Shown here in pieces: positions 1 through 7,986 of a stretch of DNA of 64,000 nucleotides. This stretch comes from Dipteris shenzhenensis. Lineage: Eukaryota; Polypodiophyta; Polypodiopsida; Gleicheniales. The DNA lies in NCBI GenBank assembly GCA_047967505.1, contig CM106540.1; one strand, written 5' to 3'. The first letter of the stretch is position 1. Each line of letters begins with the position of its first letter. The position numbers were made by a program, and so were the translations under genes. Under the pieces are notes generated by a model. That model worked only from the letters and a program-made list of their open reading frames with translations, was not told the origin of the DNA and did not search any database.

Positions 1-820
1 TGATGAATAGATCAGCAGATGGTTGTGCCACCTCAGGATTCGCTGCTTTTCTATTATTGATTGAGCGCGCATTGTCTTTCATCGACAGATGGTTCAGCTT
101 TGCAAGAAGTTGGTAGCATGAGATCAGGTGATGATGCTAAGTGGTCCACAGACCCTAACAGTGGAGCTGATCTACGACCGACTCTACCTGCTTATGGATG
201 GAGAGAGACAGAATGTCTGACCTTGGGTACAGCAGCAATGGAGGCAAAGTTTGGACCGCCAATTAGAGGGGTGTATATGCTCAGTAACCACAACAATGTG
301 CAGATCATAGAAGCTTTCCGATGGGTGTTGGAGTCCATCTTTTTCCATGCAAAAATGGATACTATCTCTTTGTGCACATGAGGAGTCATTGCACTTGCAG
401 AGATGCAACTGGTTTCCTAGGTGCGGGTCTTGAAGGAGCGATTGTAGGCAGAAGCAGCTCAGGCGGTGAATGCAGCAGGACGGGACTTTGCTATACGTAT
501 CGTTTGGGAGCCTAGTGATATTGTCGAAGGAGAAATGGAGGAATTGGCGATGGGCTAGAGGGGAGCGGGGAGCCATTTCTGTGGGTGGTAAGGGGAGGGT
601 GAAGGGAAGGGGGATGGGCACCACAGCTCACGGGGGCAAGAATTCAACATTGGAAGGGATACGGCAGGGGTGCCAATGCTTGAGTGCATTGACAGGGCTT
701 GGAAGCTCTTAGGGAAATATCCGGGGGAGGCATTTCCCGGCCGAGAAGTGCCTCGCTTGGGCATTTCCCGGGCGTCGAGGTTCCGAGCGAGGGTGTGCAT
801 GGCGGTGGGAGTTGTTGAAC
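1..820. other. Unassigned stretch left of the recombinase pseudogene
   Basis: No recognisable gene. GC content is moderate and several short overlapping open frames exist on both strands (for example 61-381 plus), but none shows a familiar domain and none is long enough to stand out from chance. It could hold the 3' part of a gene that starts left of the window; I cannot support that. Confidence 0.3.
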
Positions 821-832
821 TGACACGTGTCA
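821..832. promoter_or_regulatory. Perfect 12-bp palindrome with G-box core
   Basis: The sequence TGACACGTGTCA is a perfect palindrome centred on CACGTG, the plant G-box/ABRE core bound by bZIP and bHLH factors. It lies about 185 bp upstream of the first ATG of the recombinase-like frame, in a GC-richer patch, so it could belong to that element's promoter. The role is inferred from sequence and position only. Confidence 0.35.
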
Positions 833-1977
833 ATTAACCGATCGTGGGGGCGAGGTTCGAATTTGGGCGGGTTATATTTTAGCGAGTGGCACGATGGGGT
901 TGGTTTGGCGCGTTGTGGCTGTTGGAGTGTAGTGGTGCATTTATTGTGATGGTTTGCTTGGTTCGTGTGAGTGTGCGCATTGTTTTCAAGGTTTGAGCTA
1001 CGTGTTCGGTTGGCTATGGCGGGGATTTGTGACGGCCCTTCTTTCTCGCTTGGTGTGGACGACGTAGTGATGTGTTCTGGTGATGGTCGTGAGGGCGTAG
1101 TTCCTGTTGGTGATGTTTCTGCGGAGTGTTTGGTTGTGTGTTTGGATGAGGGGGATGATCTGTGTGAGTTGTAGAGCTCTCCGGTCATTGCATGTGGTGT
1201 TGTAGAAGATTTTCAGGATCGTGGAGGCGGTGTTATAGGTTGGTTTGGTGATTTTACGTTTGCAGATTCGGGTATTGGTGTGTTTGGTTTGATTTCTGAT
1301 TGTTTGGAGTTTGCTGTAGGTGATAAGATTGTGGGTTCTGGTGCTGTGGCGTCTGTTGTCGGTTTCATTTCTTTGGATCCGAGTTTGGAAAGTGAGGCGG
1401 ATCAAGGCGGACCTAATCGTTCGTCTGAGAAAGATAATTGGGCAAGGAGGAGGTTTGATAGTTGGCATGTTCTTGAGGGTCTTGACACTTCTATTCGAAT
1501 AGAGGAGCTAGATTTGAGGGTTTTTGGTGACTTGTTGAGTCAGTTTATTCTACAAGTTTGTAAAAAGAAAGGGGAGGGAGGGCTTTATCCTCCTTTTCAC
1601 GCTTGTTGCTTTAAAGCGTTCAACCGAATCATTCATAGGAAGCAATATTGTCAGGTTGCAAGTTCTCGTGTTGTGGAGGTGCCCTTCGATATTTTCAAGA
1701 ATCCGTTGTTTAGGAAGGCTCGTCCATCGTTGTTGACGAGTGCTATGAACGGGTCTATTCGTGTTGAAGGCTTAAAAGCTGTGAAAAAAAGTGATGTTGG
1801 GCTGAAGGACAAGTTGGTGGTACTGAGTGATGTGGATTTTTTGCCTTTTCATCCTTGCGGGTTGCAGAAGCGATTCGTGTTCTATCTGATGTTGCGTTTT
1901 GATGTGTGTGGTGAACTGTATTGTATTCAACATGCGCAATTTGTTTGTGGGCATGATACTTTTGGGGAGTTTCTACA

Positions 1978-2054
1978 GTAAGTGTATGCCTTGAGTACTC
2001 ATTTGGATTTTTCTTTGTTTTTTGTGTATACTAATGTTTTTGTATGTTTTACAG
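1978..2054 (+). other. Probable intron 1 of the recombinase pseudogene
   Basis: A 77-nt T-rich stretch with a good donor (ACA/GTAAGTG) and a pyrimidine-rich acceptor (TTTTACAG/G). It separates two coding segments that both align with the recombinase. Conceptual joining lands one base out of frame and meets TAA within three codons, which suggests a 1-nt indel nearby. Confidence 0.5.
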
Positions 2055-2250
2055 GTTTGACTAAGAACCATGCTATGACTCCGAAGAGGTACAAGGCGGA
2101 GCATTTACGTAAGCCGTTGAAGAGCTACGAACTGGATTTCATGTTCACTTTTGATCAGTTGATGAAGCATATGCCCAGGATTGCTCTTGGTGATGAAAAT
2201 CTGGTTTATGCGTTTCTGCAGCCTATTGATAATCCAAGCTCCGATTGTTA

Positions 2251-2330
2251 GTAAATCGTGTTTATAGTTTTGGTTTTGTTTGTTTGTTATGTTGTTTGTT
2301 GTGCTAATGTTTGTCTATGTTTACTTGCAG
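2251..2330 (+). other. Probable intron 2 of the recombinase pseudogene
   Basis: An 80-nt T-rich stretch, donor TTA/GTAAAT, acceptor TTACTTGCAG/G, between the TGLTKNH-type segment and the C-terminal catalytic segment. Direct joining creates TAG at the junction, so again the frame is one base off. Confidence 0.5.
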
Positions 2331-3296
2331 GTTTGGTATAATCACAACAGGGTGGGTGTGAAAACCTTGAAGGGTCTGGTTGCATGCATGCTTGGTAGTG
2401 TTGGTGGTGCTAAAAAGGGGGCCTTCACCAACAAAAGTCTTCGTTCTACTGCTTTCACTCGTCTGTCTTGTGCTGGTGTTCCGTTTGAGATTGCAACGAA
2501 ATTTTCTGGGCACCGATGCATTTCTTCGTTGCACAAGTATGATGCTACAGAGGATGTACAGCTTCGTGTGTGTGAGTTTGATCGAGCGGCCTTATGACGA
2601 GAATGGGAAGAGGAGGTGCTATGAAACTGTTCTTAGTGAGTTTATGGAGGATTATGCTCGTGTTGTTGATAGTGTTTCTGTTCCTAGTTTTGCGGAGAAG
2701 GTTCCTTCGTCTGGTGTAATGGTTCTTCTACACGGTGGGTGTGGTGACGATGCTACTGTTATTTGTTCGACTGGTCTGGTGATGGCTTCTGGTCTTTCGA
2801 CTGGTGGTTCTGGTAGTGCGGCCTCTGTTGTTTCCAGTGGTTCATGTCCGTCGATTGGGGTTGATGTTCTTGATGTTTCTATTACTGTCGATATTGGGTC
2901 CATTGGAGGTGTTCGTGGTGCAGTGTCTCATACTGCCGCCGCGGTTGGTTCTGGTGTTGGATTTGGAGTACCTGTTTCTGTTGCGGCTGGTTCTCTTGTT
3001 GGTACTATTGGTGGAGTTGCTCCTCCTTGTTCTCCGATGGATCTCTGTTCAGGTTCGCCTGTTGCAGATGTTGGTACTATTAAAAGTTTCAAAGATGTTT
3101 CTAACTTCGGGGAGGCGCTGCATGAAGACGAGGGTTTTTTGAACGAGATGGTTCGTTGTGTTCCTGAAGACTTGGGCGCTTCTGTCGATGGATTTTATGG
3201 TAGTCTTAGTTTGACTATGTCTGTATCTTTCAAAGGATGTGTGTTTAATTTTTATGGAGGTAGTCCGAATCCGGTTGTGGATGAGTTGAAGAAATG

Positions 3297-3962
3297 ATAT
3301 GGCGATGTTTCTTCCGCCTGGTTGGGGTTTGAGTTGAGTTGTATGGGTTTACCCGCTGTAGCAAGTTACATTTCTCTAAATAAAAGCCCTGTCAGAGTTA
3401 CTTTTATATTAATAAAGTTTCAGAGGTTTAATACGTGGCATGTTTTAAGTGGTTATTTTATTAATGGAATGCTTACATGTTTACATAGAAGTTGTTCAAG
3501 TTCGTTTATATATTTCTTTTAACAGATGAGTTGTTATTTACTTGTTCTTTAATTTTTGGTTAATTTTCGACGAGTAGGGTAGGTAGGGTGGATAGGTAGT
3601 TTTCCTATTTATAGAAAGGTTTGATCCAACGGTCAGGATTAATCTTCGCCCGACCTCGGACCTTGATGGTAGGGATGAGGTTTGAGTTGAAGGAGGGTGG
3701 CATTGTTTGCATAGTTGTTGATGTGAAGAACAAAATCAGGCCTTATCGAGAACCCCAACTTTAGAGAGAATGCACGATAATGGAGCTTGGTTGCCCAAGA
3801 AGTTGCCCTCCCTCATGGCCCCTCATCCTCCAACTTGCACTCCTTTGTCCTCTCCTTCTCATCCCCTCCTCATTCTCCTATGTAAGGCTGAGTATCGGGT
3901 CATGCACTCTATGCCAAGTTAGTGGTGGTGATTATCATCCACTTGTTTCTCTCGCCTTGATA
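3297..3962. other. Unassigned, AT-rich
   Basis: No gene, RNA or transposon feature that I recognise. Short open frames only. Confidence 0.4.
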
Positions 3963-4300
3963 TAATCACTAGTGATAGTCATCCAATTGTTTCTTATTTC
4001 TAGCACTTCCTCCTTCCATGGAGTTCTTTCAGTGGAGAACATGGCATATAATCACTAGTAATTGTCAGCTAATTGTTTCTTATTTTTAGCACTTCCTCCG
4101 TCCATGTCTTGCTTTCAGTGGAGAATATGGTATATAGTCAATAGCAATCGTCATCCAATTATTTCTTATTTTTAGCACTTCATCCTTCCATGTAGTGCTC
4201 AGTGGAGGATATGATATTTAATCACTAGTAATTATCATCCAATTGTTTCTTATTTTTAGCAGCACCTCCTTCCACGAAATGCTTCACTAGAGAATTGGAT
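3963..4300. repeat. Four tandem copies of an 86-bp unit
   Basis: Units begin with TAATCACTAG or a variant at 3963, 4049, 4135 and 4219, so the period is 86, 86 and 84 bp. Each contains a CATCCAATTGTTTCTTATTT block and a TTAGCACTTCCTCC block. Copies differ by scattered substitutions, so this is a moderately old local tandem duplication. No coding potential. Confidence 0.85.
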
Positions 4301-4377
4301 CCTACCTTTGGGGATTTCCCATGTGGTTTTTGCCTTGCCCTTGATGGGTAGGGGTATAGTAACGTTTTGCCAGTTGC

Positions 4378-4458
4378 TTCTTCTTCTTCTGTCTCTCTGT
4401 CTCTATGTCTCTGTCTCTATCTCTCTCTCTCTCAGCTTTCAATCTCTCTCAGCTTTTA
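4378..4458. repeat. CT-rich simple repeat
   Basis: Imperfect (CT)n and GTCTCT runs. Low-complexity sequence only. Confidence 0.8.
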
Positions 4459-4842
4459 ATTCACCCCCTTTTCTGTGCACCACCATCTCGGGCAAGCCAC
4501 ATGAATGAAATTCATCTTATTGTACATGGCTTTTGTGGGAGAGACGATGGACCTTAGCACTTGTCCCAGAATCAGTGAGTCAGTGATCCAAGGAGCACAA
4601 CTAGTAATCGCATTGTAGCAGCAACATGAACAAGCTTGACTCGTGAATTGAAGTTACAATTTGGTATATTGGTCACAGAGCATGAGACCGAAGAGAAGCC
4701 TTTCGAAGATCAAAGCTCTGTGGTATTCTGATTTAATTGCTATATCCAACCCATTAGTCCTTCGCTTTGCTATGCTCAGCTTTGGTTTAACCTTTGAGCT
4801 CGTTCTTCAAGCCTTGCTTTTTATCCTCGATTACCGCCACAT
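4459..4842. other. Unassigned
   Basis: Nothing recognised. The sequence just left of the tRNA-like copy does not obviously look mitochondrial to me, so any mtDNA insertion may be short. Confidence 0.35.
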
Positions 4843-4905
4843 GGAGTATAGCTAAGGGGTAAGGCATCTGTCTTTGATACCGACATGCCAAAGGTTCATT
4901 TTGTT
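4843..4905 (+). pseudogene. Truncated mitochondrial-type tRNA-Gln(UUG) copy
   Basis: From GGAGTATAGC onward the sequence follows the 5' three-quarters of plant mitochondrial trnQ(UUG): acceptor 5' strand GGAGTAT, D-arm AGCTAAGGGGTAAGGC, an anticodon stem with loop CTTTGAT (anticodon TTG), variable region and the start of the T-arm (AAAGGTTC). After 4897 the T-loop becomes CATTTTG instead of GAATCC and no pairing 3' acceptor strand follows, so the gene is broken at its 3' end. It is unlike the nuclear tRNA-Gln of plants as I remember it. Most likely a nuclear insertion of mitochondrial DNA or of a reverse-transcribed tRNA. Confidence 0.6.
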
Positions 4906-5107
4906 GTGCATCCTAGGATAGGTTAGGTCACAAAATTTGGCATCGTATCACAACCTTGTTTTGTTTAAGGATTCTCGTAGTCTACAACACTAAATGAAGG
5001 AGATTCTCTTGGACTGAGGAAGCTCAAGCCACAGATGCCCAACAGTTGCTCATCCCCACTTTGGGGAGACTGGCAAGCTCAATGAGTTCATTGGTTTGTG
5101 ACTACAT

Positions 5108-5254
5108 TCTAGTGGTCACTGCTGTAGTGGCACTCTCGACGCCAAGTATCCTTTGCTGAAGGTGAATGGAAGTCGCCCAAGTTGACTTTCGACCTTTACA
5201 CATTCCACAAAGATACTTGGCATTGAGAGTACTACTAGAGCTGTGACCACTGGA
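5108..5254. repeat. Imperfect inverted repeat (foldback)
   Basis: Arms 5108-5150 and 5212-5254, 43 bp each, match at 36 of 43 positions when one is reverse-complemented, with a 61-bp loop. A further GTGGTGACCAC palindrome lies just right of it. It could be a small foldback element or a chance product of local inversion. No target duplication was found. Confidence 0.6.
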
Positions 5255-5393
5255 ATGGAGTCGCAAACTAACCACATCAAGAGTGGTGACCACTGCAACA
5301 ATCCAACTACAGTGCAAGACTAGATAGTGCAGTGGTGCGAAAGCATTGGCTATCATATTGCATAGACAAGCATTCTTCCTCATATCCAACTAG

Positions 5394-6550
5394 GTGAGAC
5401 ATCAGCATAAGCTTAAAAGATGCTCCAAAGATGTTCAAGGTGAACAAGAAGCCCAGATTCTCTACCTCAAGATAGAACTTATGGACAAGGGAGATCCGAT
5501 GCAAGACTACATCATCAAGGTGAAATTGGTTTGGTATCAATTGGTTGTAGTTGGTCAAAGAGTGGAGTCATTGCATATCACCATCCTTGTACTAGGCATC
5601 CTTGAGTGGAGCTACAAGCATTTCATGATGACCATGACTACAAGACAAGGTCATGCCGGTTATGTTCGAGGAATTGGTTTCATTCCTCCTACAGGAAAAG
5701 GCTTAGGAGAAGAAAGCTAGCGGATGGACAGAGAAGGCTTTCCTAGTTAAAGGGGACAGCAAAGGAAGATCTAACAAAAGAAGCCAGGTGAGTGTTGAAG
5801 TCTAACAAGATGGGATCTGAAAGGAGGCACAAGAAGTGTTTTTGAGGTATGGTAAACTGGGACACTATGCTAGGGATTGTTGGAGCAAGAAAGCAAATCT
5901 GAGTAAAAAAGGATGCAACAAGGCTAAGCCAGATCCAACAAAGATAGGGACAAAAAAAGTCATCAAGGAGGACTTGTTCGTGGTTCAGATGATGAAAAGG
6001 TGCTCGACGTTGCAAGTGATTTCGAGAGAGCAATTTCCAAGAACATGATGATGAAGACCCCAGAGTGGTTCCTAGAGTAGGCTCTGTTGGATCCAATGTG
6101 ACAATCGGAGCTGTCCCTTCAAGGGAATCAGGTCCTTGCCTTTCAAGACCAACACCAGGGAGTAGAAGGTACTCTAAGAAGTACTGTGTGTTCCGGACCT
6201 GTGCAAGAATGTTAGTCTTGGGTCTTCGACGAGGCTGATTTTATTGTCTGGTCCAAGGGCACAAGTGCTTTATTGCATAACGAGTAGAGCCCAGAGGAAG
6301 AGGCGCTGGTCCAAGATGGAGTCAAGGCTGAGGCATGAAAGATTTTGCCACGTAGGAGTGGTCCATTTACCAAATGAATCCTTCTTAAAACAAAGACCTC
6401 AAGGACGAGGTCTACGTGTACTCTAGAGTAGCCACTCGGATTCCAAATCCAAGGTCATGTGGTGTGCAAACTGTGAAAGGGCTTTACGGGTTAAAATAGG
6501 CCCGACATGCGTGGTATCAATGGATTGACGAGTACTTTAGGAGTGCCTCA
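5394..6550 (+). pseudogene. Ty1/copia retrotransposon remnant (gag fused to RT scrap)
   Basis: Three copia pieces in order. 5394-5660 resembles the gag UBN2-type core (pattern LYLKIELMDKGDPMQDYI). 5835-5885 is a retroviral zinc-knuckle remnant ending GKLGHYARDCW; the CCHC motif is spoiled by a stop/frameshift and a Cys-to-Tyr change. 6450-6550 reads like the RT segment VCKL.KGLYGLK followed by WYQWIDEYF, with in-frame stops. Protease and integrase are missing between them, so the copy has a large internal deletion and decayed frames. Homology stops abruptly near 6551. Confidence 0.6.
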
Positions 6551-7519
6551 TATTCAAACTCGTATCTCCATTTACCACAAACCCAGGACTCTCGCCTTCC
6601 AGACCACGTTCGTGTTACCTATTAGAACCAAGTCTATTCGAATCACATCCGGGTTACATATCCAGATCCTAGTCCGAGTTCCCTATCCAAAATATGGCTT
6701 CATTGAGAAGCCTAGATCTGACGTATTCTATCATTTGTCTCTTGTCCTCATATGGGGCTCACAGGTGAGGCAATGTTGTGGATTATATATAAAATCAAAT
6801 AATTTATATGAATATTGTGTATGTTTCACAATTTAGAACAGTCATATTTGGGAAACTGATAATTTTACCCTATGGGTAATTTTTTCCACAACTGAGGGCA
6901 AGATCGTCCATTTTAGGCTCTCATTTCTCAAAGGTGGGGATAGTGGATTGTGGAACCACCCACTTAGGCAATCATTTTCCAAGGAGGTTCTCCCAAAAAA
7001 AACATTTCCACTTTGAAAATTTTTGAACACTAGCATTAGGTTAGGGTCTTTTCTTATGATTGCTTGTGTGGTACAAGAGTCACACCGAGATGTTATTCTC
7101 TGGCTCCTTCACTAAAGTGCAATTATTAGACATTTACGGTGTTCAAATAAGTCCAATCTACTTCCAGACTTTGCACCTTCCCCATTATCTCCAAGGGCTC
7201 AATCCCCAATGATAATAGTGTGAAACCAATGCTTGCAATTTGTTGTGTATGGTGACAGAATGATCTGAGGGAGTTTGAGTTAGCCTTGGTCTCTGTATAA
7301 CCAATGAGTCTGCAAACCTTGAGTCTCTTTAGCACAAATCCCTCCTTGAGAGATCCACCACACGTACTAGCCAAACTGCCATTAAAGAACCAAGAGCTCT
7401 CTTAACCTAAAAATGGTGACCATGGTGGCTAAAGTCGTGTAAAACGAAACAAATGTGTATAAAATATACAGCGTTTGAATAAATAATGAAAATGTAATTT
7501 GGTATGTAGCCACATGTTT
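6551..7519. other. Unassigned
   Basis: No gene or transposon domain recognised between the copia scrap and the PPR gene's 3' flank. Confidence 0.35.
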
Positions 7520-7577
7520 CAAGTAAAAGATTAAATGCCCAGCGCACTCAAGTAAAAGATTAAATGCCCAGCGCACT
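7520..7577. repeat. Exact 29-bp tandem duplication
   Basis: Two perfect head-to-tail copies of a 29-bp unit beginning CAAGTAAAAG. Being identical, the duplication is young or homogenised. It lies about 400 bp beyond the PPR stop codon. Confidence 0.9.
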
Positions 7578-7986
7578 CATGGGAATCCAATTTCTCAAGT
7601 GGCCTAGGATGGTATACTATGACTTTCTCAAGTCTTAGACCTTGGACCCAGAAAGGGGTACCTTGTTTCTAGGATGAAACGACACCATGTGTCTTCTCCC
7701 AACTACTAAAACCTTGGGATAACCGGCATTGGAATTGGATTAAAAACTCATTTGGATAGCATGAAATAGGATTATCCTATTTCCTCCCATGTGCTAAGAA
7801 TGTAAGCATGGTTCTAGAAATGACAAAAAAAGGGCACTATTTGGTTTCTAGTCTTTCACATAAGGCACACCATGCACGGATTCCTTCCTCTTAAACCTTC
7901 CTTTAACTGTTATATGACACAAATCATGCACCTTCAACTCTATTAAAGCAATTGCATTGCCCCTGCCTGCTTCCGCAGCACCAATT
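7578..7986. other. 3' flank of the PPR gene
   Basis: Probable 3' untranslated or intergenic DNA of the minus-strand PPR gene. A shifted minus-strand frame (7848-8042) begins inside the gene's end and carries IELKVHDL, weakly reminiscent of the post-PPR E+ region; see findings. Confidence 0.35.

Larger units (their letters stand above)
1016..3296 (+). pseudogene. Crypton/DUF3504-like tyrosine recombinase, degenerate
   Basis: Reading frames that align by eye with eukaryotic Crypton-type tyrosine recombinases (DUF3504 family), which cut and rejoin DNA through an active-site tyrosine. Seen in order: an N-terminal segment from an ATG at 1016 interrupted by one in-frame TAG at 1172-1174; a core-binding-like segment (about 1430-1640, including LLSQFILQVCKKKG); a catalytic N-half (about 1830-1980); TGLTKNH (about 2050); and the C-terminal box NKSLRSTAFTRL, then SGHR and HKYD (2427-2545), holding the second His and the catalytic Tyr. 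A Gly/Ser/Val-rich tail ends in a GCVFNFYGG motif (about 3236-3265) like the Crypton C-terminus. Two intron-like gaps (1978-2054 GTAAGTG..ACAG; 2251-2330 GTAAAT..GCAG) leave the frame off by one at each join, and a further shift lies near 2594. This is a dead copy, or exact splice sites differ from my reading. Box I shows Cys where Arg is expected. Confidence 0.65.

Noticed and set aside
845-870. GGTTCGAATTT resembling a tRNA T-arm
   Set aside because: No cloverleaf upstream; single motif only.
709-1468. Minus-strand frames of 156-159 codons opposite the recombinase N-terminus
   Set aside because: Thr/Asn/Arg-rich shadows of the plus-strand coding sequence without any domain.
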